This document shows, one piece after another, positions 1 through 9,025 of a stretch of DNA of 32,674 nucleotides. The translations under genes and the position numbers were made by a program. This DNA comes from Anaerolineales bacterium (GTDB lineage Bacteria; Chloroflexota; Anaerolineae; Epilineales; JAANWY01): NCBI GenBank assembly GCA_018263655.1, contig JAANWY010000334.1:1-32674 (forward strand), written 5' to 3'. Below the pieces are notes generated by a model. The model saw nothing but the letters and a program-made list of their open reading frames with translations. It ran no database searches and was not told where the DNA came from. Position 1 is the first letter of the stretch. Every line of letters begins with the position of its first letter.

Positions 1-195
1 GAAGTGGAGATCGTATCGAAGGGTGCGGCTCAAGCAACGCCTCGAGGCAAACCCGCACCCTTCGATACAGCTTTCGCTTCGCTACAGCTTACTCAGGATG
101 CTGGTCAACGAATTAAGCATAATCGGCACCATTATTTACTTGCAGTTCCCTAAAGTGGTCAACATGCCCCTCGGGACACCATGAAGTAAAAAATA

Positions 196-444
196 GGTAA
201 CCGTTCAGGAGGTATTAGGACTAGCATCCCGAGTAGCGCGAAACAACGTTGAGCGCGTATCGAGGGGTGCGGGTTTGCGACGATTCTTCGCGCAAGCCGC
301 ACCCCCTTCGATGAACTCGGGACGTCGCTTCGATACGACCTCGGCTTCGCCTCGGTCTACTCAGGCGGCGTCCTGAGCGGCGTCCTGAGCCTGTCGAAGG
401 GCCTGTCGAAGGGATGCTCCATGGGTTACCCCCTGAACGCTTAC
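196..444. repeat. Family A MITE-like element, copy 1
   Basis: GGTAACCGTTCAGG ... CCCCCTGAACGCTTAC imperfect terminal inverted repeats; internal sequence nearly matches 25645-25930. Confidence 0.8.
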
Positions 445-547
445 AAAAATAGTTCTGGCTCGGTCTGTAAGCGAAGCGGCGACCGGCCAGAGCGGCATTC
501 ATAGATCCCCCAAGAATCACCGGACGACAAGGAAAGGAGCAAGAGAG

Positions 548-1855
548 ATGGGAAGCAAACTGTTTGGGAAAAACGGCATTACGGTATTCAGGGCGGTTAT
601 CATCTCCGTAGTATTGGCCGTCGTGGTTATGGGATGTGCACCGTCCTCGCCGGCGCCATCACCTACGGAGGCGACGGGAGCCGGCCAAGAGGCCACAGAG
701 GCTCCTGAAGCAGCCGAGGAGGGTGTCACTCTAACCATCGAGCATTTTAGCATCATCGAAGGGACAACCTGGTCGGGCGCCCACGATCGCGCGGGAAAGC
801 GGCTCGCTGAGAAATACCCAAACGTAGAATACGTCTACCGCGAGGAAGTAGGTCCGGACCTCACCGTTCCCTACGCCGAAGAGTTGATCTCTAACGGGGC
901 CGACATTGTCGTCGGTAACGCAGAGTTCATGGGGCTGCCCCTGGAGGATATCGCTGATAAGTATCCGGACGTTTATTTCGCCTCGGTCATCGCCAGTGAT
1001 CTGAGCACGCAGCGGAACTTCATCAGGTTCTTCCCCAGGCAATATCAGGCGCTGTACCTGGAAGGCCTCATCGCTGGGGCGTTGACCGAGACCGGTAACA
1101 TCGGCATCGTCTCGGCATTCCCATCGGGCCAGGTCGCCCGGCGGCAGAACGGCTTTTACCTCGGGGTGCAGGATGCGGCCGAGATGCTTGGAAAAGACAT
1201 CACGGTGTATGTGAAGTACGCCGGCGACTGGTACCTGCCCTCGGAAGAGCGCGATATCGCGAAAACCTTGATCTCTCAGTACGACGTGGACGTCTTGACC
1301 CAGCAGACCGATTCCGGCTCCCCGCTGGACGTGGCCCAAGAAGAGGGCATCTGGTTCGTGGGGAAGGACATGGACATCGTAGGGTTCTACGGCTGGGCCG
1401 GCACGGATACGGTAGCCGTGTCCTTCGATACGCGTTGGGAAGTCCTCTACGATCAGATGACCCGGGATTGGATGGCCGGCAAGGACGATCCGGCAACGGT
1501 GCTGTACTTGGGCATGGACAGCAGTATGACGCTGGCTGACGGGACAGAGGTTGCCACTGTCGACATCATGAACGACGGCAAGGTGGGGGTTGACGCCATC
1601 AGTCCAGCGGCACGACCATCGGTGCCGGATGAGATCGTAGAACTCGTCGAGCAGAGGCGAGAGCAGATGATGAACGGCGAGTGGGATCCGTTCGCCGAGC
1701 GCGAGTTCGTGAGCAACGGAACCGGCTTTGCGCTGGAGAATTTGCCGATTCCGGATGCTGGGGCAGTGGTCAAGCCGGCCGGCGAAATGCCGTCGAGCGA
1801 GTGGCTGCTTTCACAGTTCAACTTCGACCTGGAAGGCATGCAGATATTGGAGTAA
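548..1855 (+). CDS. BMP-family ABC transporter substrate-binding lipoprotein
   Basis: 435-aa ORF with N-terminal hydrophobic stretch and lipobox-like VVVMGC, then an S/P/E-rich linker; BMP-like body (NGADIVVGNAEFMGLP, YLEGLIAGALTETGNIGIVSAFP); followed by cognate ATPase and two permeases; AGGAAAGGAG upstream. Confidence 0.9.
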   Translation: MGSKLFGKNGITVFRAVIISVVLAVVVMGCAPSSPAPSPTEATGAGQEATEAPEAAEEGVTLTIEHFSIIEGTTWSGAHDRAGKRLAEKYPNVEYVYREEVGPDLTVPYAEELISNGADIVVGNAEFMGLPLEDIADKYPDVYFASVIASDLSTQRNFIRFFPRQYQALYLEGLIAGALTETGNIGIVSAFPSGQVARRQNGFYLGVQDAAEMLGKDITVYVKYAGDWYLPSEERDIAKTLISQYDVDVLTQQTDSGSPLDVAQEEGIWFVGKDMDIVGFYGWAGTDTVAVSFDTRWEVLYDQMTRDWMAGKDDPATVLYLGMDSSMTLADGTEVATVDIMNDGKVGVDAISPAARPSVPDEIVELVEQRREQMMNGEWDPFAEREFVSNGTGFALENLPIPDAGAVVKPAGEMPSSEWLLSQFNFDLEGMQILE

Positions 1856-1856
1856 G

Positions 1857-1950
1857 ATATGGAGAATGGAAGATGGAAAATGGAGGGACGGAGAATGGAC
1901 TTCCCCTTTCCATCTTCCATTCCCCCCTTTCCATCTTCCCCCCTTCCATC
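1857..1950. repeat. Family D purine/pyrimidine palindromic repeat (ATGGAGAATGGAAGATGG / CCATCTTCCATTC)
   Basis: TATGGAGAATGGAAGATGGAAAATGG ... CCATCTTCCATTCCCCCCTTTCCATC; similar at 31397-31490. Confidence 0.75.
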
Positions 1951-2101
1951 TGCTTCTAGAAACCAGCCAAGTTTCTGGTCCCAACCTTCTTAAATATCCA
2001 ATGTCAAATATCCAGTTCCCCATATTTTGGTGGTCGAAATACCGACTTTAGCTCTGAGGATAGAACAGTTTTAACGGAGAGAATCCCAGGAGGAGAGATA
2101 G

Positions 2102-3676
2102 ATGCAAGCAGGGCTCCTGGACGGGGTACAATATGGAGACACGGTCTTAGAGGCGCGGGGAATCACCAAGCGATTCCCGGGCGTCGTCGCGAATGACCAC
2201 ATCGATTTCGAGATAAGGGCCGGCGAGATTCACGCCATCCTCGGGGAGAATGGCGCCGGGAAGACTACCCTGATGAATATCCTGTTCGGACTGTTGCAGC
2301 CCGACGAGGGCGAGCTCTATATCGGCGGTAAGAGAGTCGAGTTCAGGTCACCGCTGGATGCCATCGATCTGGGGATCGGGATGGTTCATCAAAACCGCAA
2401 ACTGGTGTCTGCTCACACGGTGATCGAAAACATCATCCTCGGGCGCCCGCGGGCTGGGACAGTCCTGAACCTGAAGCGGGCGGAGGAGGAAGTCAACGAA
2501 CTCTGCGAGAGATACGGGTTCAAGATAGACCTCCGGGCGAAAGTCTGGCAGCTTTCAGAGGGAGAAAAGCAAATCGCCGAGATCCTGAAGGCCCTCTATC
2601 GCGGCGCCAAGGTCCTCATCCTGGACGAGCCGACTTCCGCGCTGGCGCCTCCTCAAACGAAGAACCTCTTGGCATCCATCCAAGCCATGGCTAGCGACGA
2701 ACTCGCCATCGTCCCTTTCATCACCCACAAGTTACCCATCGTGCTGGAGATCAGCGACCGGGTGACGGTTTTGAGACGCGGGAAAGTCACCGCTCGCTTA
2801 GAGACGCAGGACGCAACGGAGGAGAGCCTGGCCAGGCAAATGGTGGGGCGCGAAGTCATCTTCAGGGTCGAGAGCACGAAGGTTGAGACGGGGAAACGAA
2901 TACTCCAAGTAGAAAACCTTTCCACTCGCAGCGACAAAGGGTTTCTGGCGTTGAAGGGTGTTTCGTTTTCCATTCGTGAAGGCGAAATCTTCGGCATAGC
3001 CGGCATCTCCGGCAATGGGCAACACGAGCTAGCCGAAGTGCTCGCCGGCCTCCGCAAGGCGGAGGAGGGGCAAGTGATTCTTGAAGGCCAAGACATCACT
3101 CATTCCTCCAGCTTAGAAAGATGGCGGATGGGTGTAGGCTACATCCCCTCCGAGCGCGTAGATGTGGGTTCGATCGGCGATTTCTCCCTCGTGGAAAATG
3201 TCGCGATGAACTTCTACTTCGATGACGATTTCTCCGGGCCGGGAATCGTGAATTACGGCGATATACGGCAGCTCACAGAAGAACTCATCTCCGAGTACGA
3301 TGTGGCCGCCCCGAGTCCAGACACGAAGGCTAAGAACCTCTCTGGCGGAAACCTCCAAAAAATCATCCTGGCGCGCGTGCTGGCACGCAAACCGCGGCTC
3401 GTGATCGCCAATCTGCCGACTCAGGGACTTGACGTCGGGGCGACGGAGTTTGTGCGGAACAAGCTCGTGGAGGCGAAGGAGGCAAAAGCCGGCGTTCTCC
3501 TCATCTCCGAGGATCTCGATGAGGTTTTGTCGTTGAGTGACCGGGTGGCACCGATTTATGAAGGCAAGTTCATGGGCATCATCCCGGGGGACGTGGCCAA
3601 GCTGGAGCAGGTGGGCGCGATGATGGCCGGCTTGCGACTGGAGGGAAATATAATAGAGGAGACAGGGGACACATGA
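2102..3676 (+). CDS. Sugar/nucleoside-type ABC transporter ATP-binding protein (two ABC domains)
   Basis: Walker A GENGAGKTT, first-domain LSEGEKQ signature, second-domain LSGGNLQK signature; GGAGAGATAG upstream; ATGA overlap with next gene. Confidence 0.95.
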   Translation: MQAGLLDGVQYGDTVLEARGITKRFPGVVANDHIDFEIRAGEIHAILGENGAGKTTLMNILFGLLQPDEGELYIGGKRVEFRSPLDAIDLGIGMVHQNRKLVSAHTVIENIILGRPRAGTVLNLKRAEEEVNELCERYGFKIDLRAKVWQLSEGEKQIAEILKALYRGAKVLILDEPTSALAPPQTKNLLASIQAMASDELAIVPFITHKLPIVLEISDRVTVLRRGKVTARLETQDATEESLARQMVGREVIFRVESTKVETGKRILQVENLSTRSDKGFLALKGVSFSIREGEIFGIAGISGNGQHELAEVLAGLRKAEEGQVILEGQDITHSSSLERWRMGVGYIPSERVDVGSIGDFSLVENVAMNFYFDDDFSGPGIVNYGDIRQLTEELISEYDVAAPSPDTKAKNLSGGNLQKIILARVLARKPRLVIANLPTQGLDVGATEFVRNKLVEAKEAKAGVLLISEDLDEVLSLSDRVAPIYEGKFMGIIPGDVAKLEQVGAMMAGLRLEGNIIEETGDT

Positions 3677-4788
3677 GGATCGGTGGCTGTCAATTGAAAC
3701 TCGAGCAGCGGGTGACGCTAGCCGGCTGGGAGGCAGCGCTCATGTCGATCCTCGCCATCGTCTTCGCCCTCTTCCTCTTCGGCTTCGTCTTCATCCTGGA
3801 CGACGTCGACCCGCTGTCGGCTTATCAGGAGATCTTTTCCTTCGCGTTTGCAAATCCTTATGGCCTGCCGCTGACGATCAACAGGTTCATATTCCTGTTG
3901 CTGTGTACATTCGCATTCATCATCCCGTTTAAGGCTGGGCTCTGGAACATCGGAATGGCGGGGCAGCTTTACGCCGGCGCGTTGGCCGCATTCGGTGCCC
4001 TGTTTGCCTTTGGTGGAAAAGAGCTTCCGTCCCCGGATCTTTCTCCTGGAATCGTCATCCCACTTATGTTGATGGCAGCGGCCCTGGGCGGTGCAGGGGT
4101 TGGAGCCATTGCCGGGTTTCTGAAGGGGAAGTACAACATCAACGAGATTGTGGTGACCATGATGCTGAATTTCATCGCTTTCTGGCTGGTTGCCTACATG
4201 ATCAAAGAGGGAGGTCCCTTCATGAATCCTGGCGGGAGAGGTGAGAGCTTTGAGCTCCCCTCTTCTGTATACGCGCCCTTGGTCATGGACGTCCCCTTCA
4301 CCATTTTCCTCGTCCTCGGGATAGCCGTGTTGCTGTACTTCCTGTTCGCCAAATCCAAAATCGGATATCAGATCAAGGCCCACGGTCATAACCCGGCTGC
4401 GGCCCGATATGCCGGCATCAGTACATTCAAGATACCGCTCTGGGTCTTTGTCGTGGGAGGGGGGCTGGCCGGCCTGGCTGGATATCACTATTTCGCCGCG
4501 GTTCCCGGTGTCTACAAGATCGCGCGGAACTACGGGTTTTTCGGCGATCTAGCCTTCTATGGTATCATATGTGGGCTGATCTCTCTCGGAAACCCCCTAG
4601 CCGCGATTCCCGTAACGCTGCTCTTCGGGGGATTGTCTATCGGTGGCCGATTCGTCCAGGGCAAACTCAATATGGGTTTCGGTTTGGATTATGCTCTGCT
4701 CGGCGTTTTGATGATTACGCTCGTCGCTTTCCAGTTCTTTTACCGCTATAAGCTTGTCCTGAGCCCGTCGAAGGGATCGTATTGGTAG
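3673..4788 (+). CDS. ABC transporter permease (BMP/nucleoside type)
   Basis: Multi-TM protein, NIGMAGQLYAGALAA and GKYNINEIVVTMMLNFIA typical of this permease family; 4-nt overlap with ATPase gene. Confidence 0.92.
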   Translation: MRIGGCQLKLEQRVTLAGWEAALMSILAIVFALFLFGFVFILDDVDPLSAYQEIFSFAFANPYGLPLTINRFIFLLLCTFAFIIPFKAGLWNIGMAGQLYAGALAAFGALFAFGGKELPSPDLSPGIVIPLMLMAAALGGAGVGAIAGFLKGKYNINEIVVTMMLNFIAFWLVAYMIKEGGPFMNPGGRGESFELPSSVYAPLVMDVPFTIFLVLGIAVLLYFLFAKSKIGYQIKAHGHNPAAARYAGISTFKIPLWVFVVGGGLAGLAGYHYFAAVPGVYKIARNYGFFGDLAFYGIICGLISLGNPLAAIPVTLLFGGLSIGGRFVQGKLNMGFGLDYALLGVLMITLVAFQFFYRYKLVLSPSKGSYW

Positions 4789-4909
4789 GGTATGATCATC
4801 GTTTCGGCCACTAGCTCGGCTTGGATTGCCAAATCCAAGCCATAACCGCTGGATTTGGCAATCCAGCGGGAGCAGGCGGAAGCCAATGGCCGAAACGATG
4901 ATCAAGGCT
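4788..4909. repeat. Family C palindromic element, copy 1
   Basis: ATGATCATCGTTTCGGCC ... GGCCGAAACGATGATCA terminal inverted repeats; two inner hairpins (GGCTTGGATTGCCAAATCCAAGCC, CGCTGGATTTGGCAATCCAGCG). Confidence 0.88.
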
Positions 4910-4951
4910 TATTGGTAAAGATAACAGGGAGAACGGAGGAGAAGCGATTAG

Positions 4952-5827
4952 ATGTGGGAGTTTATCGCTAGAAGCCTAGAGGCCTCGACGATTTTCACCG
5001 TTGCCGCTCTCGGCGAGCTCATCGACCAGCGCTCGGGCATTCTGAACGTTGGGATTGAGGGGGTGATGCTTTTTGGCGCCACCTTCGGTTTCATCGCCGC
5101 CCAATCTACGGATAGTTACTTGCTCGGCTTTTTGGTGGGGATTGCTATCGGCAGCCTGCTGGGCCTGCTCCACGGCTTCTTTTCCGTCACGCTGGGCGCC
5201 GATCAGGTGGTGGTCGGGATGGGCATCTGGATCTTCGGCTTCGGCCTCACGACCTACATCGGCAACCCGTACACCGGACCATTGGGGATGGAGAGGGTCC
5301 CGCCTATTTTCGGGCTTTCCCCCTTCTTTTACCTCGGAATCGTGCTGGCAGCCGTTTCGTGGTTCACGCTCTCCAAAACGAACCTGGGCCTGAGGATAAG
5401 ATCGGTGGGGGAGAACCCATCGGTCGCGGAAGTTTCGGGTATAAATGTCACGAGGACCCGCTATCTGTGTGTCACAATCGGTGGGATGTTGGGGGGGCTC
5501 GCGGGTGCAATTTACTCCCTGTTCTACAACCCGGTCTGGAACTACAATTTTCTCATGGGCTGGGGTTTCATCGCGCTGGCCCTCGTCTTTTTCTCCATGT
5601 GGAATCCTTGGGTCCTGCTGGGTGGCTCTTTGCTTTTCGGAACCTTGTGGCAACTATCGCTCAACCCACAACTCGTACTCCCCGGCCTCCTGTCCAGGTA
5701 CATCTGGCGGACGATTCCCTTTGCCGTAACCATCGGGGTACTGCTGATCATCTCGACAGCGTGGTTTCGGCGCCGATGGGGGGCAGCAAAACCTGAAGCG
5801 CTCGGAGAACCCTACGTAAAAGAGTAA
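4952..5827 (+). CDS. ABC transporter permease (BMP/nucleoside type), second subunit
   Basis: Multi-TM, LGELIDQRSGILNVGIEGVMLFGA motif typical of the partner permease. Confidence 0.93.
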   Translation: MWEFIARSLEASTIFTVAALGELIDQRSGILNVGIEGVMLFGATFGFIAAQSTDSYLLGFLVGIAIGSLLGLLHGFFSVTLGADQVVVGMGIWIFGFGLTTYIGNPYTGPLGMERVPPIFGLSPFFYLGIVLAAVSWFTLSKTNLGLRIRSVGENPSVAEVSGINVTRTRYLCVTIGGMLGGLAGAIYSLFYNPVWNYNFLMGWGFIALALVFFSMWNPWVLLGGSLLFGTLWQLSLNPQLVLPGLLSRYIWRTIPFAVTIGVLLIISTAWFRRRWGAAKPEALGEPYVKE

Positions 5828-5849
5828 GTAGCCGCCAGCCCAAATGCGG

Positions 5850-5878
5850 TTGACACCACCCAAGCTGACGTATACAAT
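5850..5878 (+). promoter_or_regulatory. Candidate sigma70-type promoter upstream of the AMP-binding ligase gene
   Basis: TTGACA (5850-5855), 17-nt spacer, TACAAT (5873-5878); CDS starts at 5977. Confidence 0.5.
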
Positions 5879-5976
5879 TTTGGCCCAGAGGGTGTGGGAA
5901 ATCGGGAAGGTGACACCAAGACCGTGAATCGGGAGCGTGCTGAATTTGAAGTGACGCCAAGCGGCGAGTAGGATTT

Positions 5977-7491
5977 ATGAATCTCCACGATCTTTTCGCA
6001 ATTGCTCGACACCGGACCCCCGATAAGCTCGCTCTGCAGTTTCGAACGGGGGACAAGCCGGCAGAAACGTTTAGCTACGCCGAACTTTTCGGCGCCGCTG
6101 ACCGCCTCGCCGCCGGCCTCCATGATTGGGGCCTCCAGAAGGGCGATCACGTCGCCTTCTACCTGGACAATTGCCCCGAGTTCGTCATCGCCTACCTGGC
6201 CGTGATTCGGCTGGGGGCCGTGATGGTGCCCATCAACCGGCGCTATCGCCGGCGCGAAATCGGCCACATCCTGACCGACGGCACGCCGCGCCTGCTCATC
6301 ACGGAAGCGGCGCAGCTCCCCATCCTGGACGACGTCGACGCCGAAGCTAAAGCCAGTCTGGAGGACATTCTCGTCGTCGAAGACTTGAGCGAGTGGCAAA
6401 CCGACGCTGCCGAGTTCGCGCCCCCCGTCGTCGAGGGTGACGATACGGCGTTGATCATGTACACGTCCGGCACGACCGGACGCAGCAAAGGCGCCATGAT
6501 CAGCCACAACAACGTTCTGGCGACGATGACGGGCTTGCTTTCAGCCTGGGCCTGGGAGCACGACGACGTGCTGTTGCTCGTATTGCCCCTGTTTCACACC
6601 CACGGACTCGTGGTGGGATTGCACTGCGCGCTGGCCGCCGGCGCCACCACGCTCCTACGTCGCAAATTCGACTCAACGGAAACCGTGAACGAGCTGCTGA
6701 GCGGTGAGTCGACGCTGTTCTTCGCCGTGCCGACGATCTACGTCCGCGTCGTGGATGAGTTGCGCCAACGGTCTGAGCCCATCGACATGAGCCACATGCG
6801 ACTGTTCTGTTCCGGGAGTGCGCCGCTGGCTCCAGAGACGCTCAAGGCCTTTCGCGATCTGACCGGCCACACGATTCTGGAGCGCTACGGCATGACGGAG
6901 ACTGGCATGAATCTGAGTAACCACTACGCCGGCCCGCGCGTGCCCGGCAGTGTCGGCGCCCCGCTGCCCGGCGTTGCCATGCGCATCGTGAACGAGCAGG
7001 GCGAGGATGTCACGCCTGGCGAGGAAGGTGAAATCTGGCTACGCGGCAGTAACGTGTTCAGTAGTTACTGGCAGGCACCGGAGAAAACCTTAGAAAGTTT
7101 TACGCGCGATGCGTTAGGCCGGCGCTGGTTTCACACCGGCGATATGGCGCGACAGGATCCGGAATCTGGCTACGTCACGCTGCTGGGCCGGCAGCACGAT
7201 CTCATCATCAGCGGCGGTTTCAACATCTATCCCCGCGAAATCGAGGAGACGCTGACGACGTTCGCCGGCGTGCGCGAGGCTGCCGTGATCGGTGCACCAC
7301 ATCCCGAATGGGGCGAGGTTCCGGTGGCCTGCCTCGTCGTGGAACACGAGATTGATGAAGACGAAATCATCGCTTTTTGCAAGAGAGAGCTTGCCGGCTT
7401 CAAGGCGCCGCGCGAGTTCCGCTACTTCGACGAACTGCCGCGCAATGCTATGGGCAAGCTCCAGAAGCATTTGATTGAGTTAGAGGACTGA
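5977..7491 (+). CDS. AMP-forming acyl-CoA synthetase, malonyl-CoA synthetase (MatB)-like
   Basis: IMYTSGTTGRSKGA P-loop; ERYGMTETGMNLSNHY...RVPGSVGAPLPGV resembles MatB; C-terminal PRNAMGKLQK. Confidence 0.85.
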   Translation: MNLHDLFAIARHRTPDKLALQFRTGDKPAETFSYAELFGAADRLAAGLHDWGLQKGDHVAFYLDNCPEFVIAYLAVIRLGAVMVPINRRYRRREIGHILTDGTPRLLITEAAQLPILDDVDAEAKASLEDILVVEDLSEWQTDAAEFAPPVVEGDDTALIMYTSGTTGRSKGAMISHNNVLATMTGLLSAWAWEHDDVLLLVLPLFHTHGLVVGLHCALAAGATTLLRRKFDSTETVNELLSGESTLFFAVPTIYVRVVDELRQRSEPIDMSHMRLFCSGSAPLAPETLKAFRDLTGHTILERYGMTETGMNLSNHYAGPRVPGSVGAPLPGVAMRIVNEQGEDVTPGEEGEIWLRGSNVFSSYWQAPEKTLESFTRDALGRRWFHTGDMARQDPESGYVTLLGRQHDLIISGGFNIYPREIEETLTTFAGVREAAVIGAPHPEWGEVPVACLVVEHEIDEDEIIAFCKRELAGFKAPREFRYFDELPRNAMGKLQKHLIELED

Positions 7492-7541
7492 TGAGCTACC
7501 AAGAAGAGAGCCATCGAATGAATTCGACGTCTGGTAATGAA

Positions 7542-7616
7542 AAACCCGTTAAAACGGGTTGCCATAACTCGACGCGTTTTAACGCGTTCTCCGTATCAGC
7601 TGCGAATTCATTCGCG
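7542..7616. repeat. Cluster of short palindromes (AACCCGTTAAAACGGGTT, AACGCGTTTTAACGCGTT, GCGAATTCATTCGC)
   Basis: Consecutive self-complementary motifs in the intergenic region after the ligase gene. Confidence 0.6.
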
Positions 7617-7663
7617 GTGCCACGACGAACTGCCCCAGTTCCCTCCAACAACCTCCATCCATT

Positions 7664-7711
7664 ATGACAATCATCAAGTCCGACGTCCGCCCCGGTGTCT
7701 ACTACGATTCT
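7664..7711 (+). pseudogene. 5' remnant of a second fdrA-like gene (16 codons)
   Basis: MTIIKSDVRPGVYYDS aligns without gaps to the intact FdrA N-terminus MSATKVEIRSGAYYDS (8/16 identical, incl. YYDS); similarity ends abruptly at 7711. Confidence 0.6.
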
Positions 7712-7808
7712 CAAAACGGGTTGGGGGCTCGGTCGGAGACCGGCCCCAGCGGCAGATTGCTACCCTCTGCGCGAGCCAGATCCCACGCTCGATCAGCCAC
7801 GATAGCTT

Positions 7809-7837
7809 TTGACAGGCCGGCCTTCACAGCCTATACT
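7809..7837 (+). promoter_or_regulatory. Near-consensus sigma70 promoter of the Rpn-like gene, leaderless geometry
   Basis: TTGACA (7809-7814), 17-nt spacer, TATACT (7832-7837), 7 nt, then ATG at 7845. Confidence 0.65.
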
Positions 7838-7844
7838 TGTTGGC

Positions 7845-8927
7845 ATGGGAGACATCGGCTCACCCCATGACCACTTCTTTCGCATGGCCTTTGGCCGGCC
7901 CGAAGTGGCCAGGGACTTTCTACACCACTACCTGTCACAACCCGTGCGGGACCTGGTGGACCTGTCCACGCTGACCCCGCACAAAGACTCATTTGTCGAC
8001 GAGGAGCTGCGCGACCACTTTTCGGACCTCCTGTACGAGGTCCGCTTGCACAGCGAGAAGCCGGCCTACGTCTACCTGCTCTTCGAGCACAAGAGCTACT
8101 CGGAGCCGCTGATCGCGTTTCAACTGCTACGCTACATGGTGCGCATTTGGGAAGTCGTTCCACGTGGCGCGAAGAACAAGCTGCGGTCCATCATTCCGCT
8201 GGTGCTGTATCACGGCGAGCGGGTGTGGAAGGTAAAGCTGAACTTCGGATCGTTGTTCGAGGGGCCTGAGGAGCTCAAGCGTTACTTTCCGGATTTCGAG
8301 TACCATCTCATTGATCTGTCGGACTACAGTGACGAAGAGATCATCGGTGAAGTGTTGCTACAGGCGTCGCTCCTGCTGCTCAAGCACATCTTTGACCCGG
8401 CGCTGGCGGAGCGACTGCCGGACATTTTTGGGCTGCTGCGCGAGTTGGCACAGCAGCAAACGGGGTTGGAGTATCTGTACGCAGTGTTGCGTTATGTGTC
8501 ACAAGCTGGCAAGACAGTCACAGAAGAAGACCTACGACAGGCCGTAGAGACGGCGTTTTCTAAAGAAGGAGGTGCACTGGTGGCAACCATTGCTGAACGC
8601 TGGACCGAGCAAGGATTTGAGAAGGGGATCGAGCAGGGAATAAAGCAAGGCATCGAGCTTGGTAAGCAAGAAGGGATTCAGCTTGGCAAACAAGCAGGAA
8701 GACACGAGGGGTTGTTGGCCGGCATCGAGATGGCTCTGGAATTGAGATTCGGCGAAGCGGGGTTGCAACTGCTTTCCGAGGTGCAGAAGACCGAGGACTT
8801 GGAGGCCCTACGGGCGCTCTATGCCGGCATCATCACGGCAACCACGTTAGACGAGTTGCGTGAGCGGCTTCAGTCACGGACAACGGAGCAAAAATCGCAG
8901 CCCGAAGAAGAATCTGACGAGACCTGA
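7845..8927 (+). CDS. Rpn family recombination-promoting nuclease / putative transposase (PD-(D/E)XK)
   Basis: MGDIGSPHDHFFRMAFGRPEVARDFLHHYL N-terminus, YVYLLFEHKSY, GKQEGIQLGKQAGRHEG repeats in the C-terminal region, all typical of Rpn/PDDEXK transposase-like proteins. Confidence 0.88.
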   Translation: MGDIGSPHDHFFRMAFGRPEVARDFLHHYLSQPVRDLVDLSTLTPHKDSFVDEELRDHFSDLLYEVRLHSEKPAYVYLLFEHKSYSEPLIAFQLLRYMVRIWEVVPRGAKNKLRSIIPLVLYHGERVWKVKLNFGSLFEGPEELKRYFPDFEYHLIDLSDYSDEEIIGEVLLQASLLLLKHIFDPALAERLPDIFGLLRELAQQQTGLEYLYAVLRYVSQAGKTVTEEDLRQAVETAFSKEGGALVATIAERWTEQGFEKGIEQGIKQGIELGKQEGIQLGKQAGRHEGLLAGIEMALELRFGEAGLQLLSEVQKTEDLEALRALYAGIITATTLDELRERLQSRTTEQKSQPEEESDET

Positions 8928-9025
8928 GCTGCCTGAGCGCCCCATCAGGCCATTGAACCACTGAATGCGCTGAGAGCTCCGAATGAGGCCCAATTTCAGT
9001 GTCCTCAGTGATTTAGGAGTGTGTC

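Noticed and set aside
221-520. 99-aa minus-strand ORF
   Set aside because: Lies entirely in the family A repeat; Arg/Ser-rich repeat translation, not a gene.
3718-4488. 256-aa minus-strand ORF
   Set aside because: Shadow ORF antisense to a clearly conserved permease; charged low-complexity composition, no recognisable domain.
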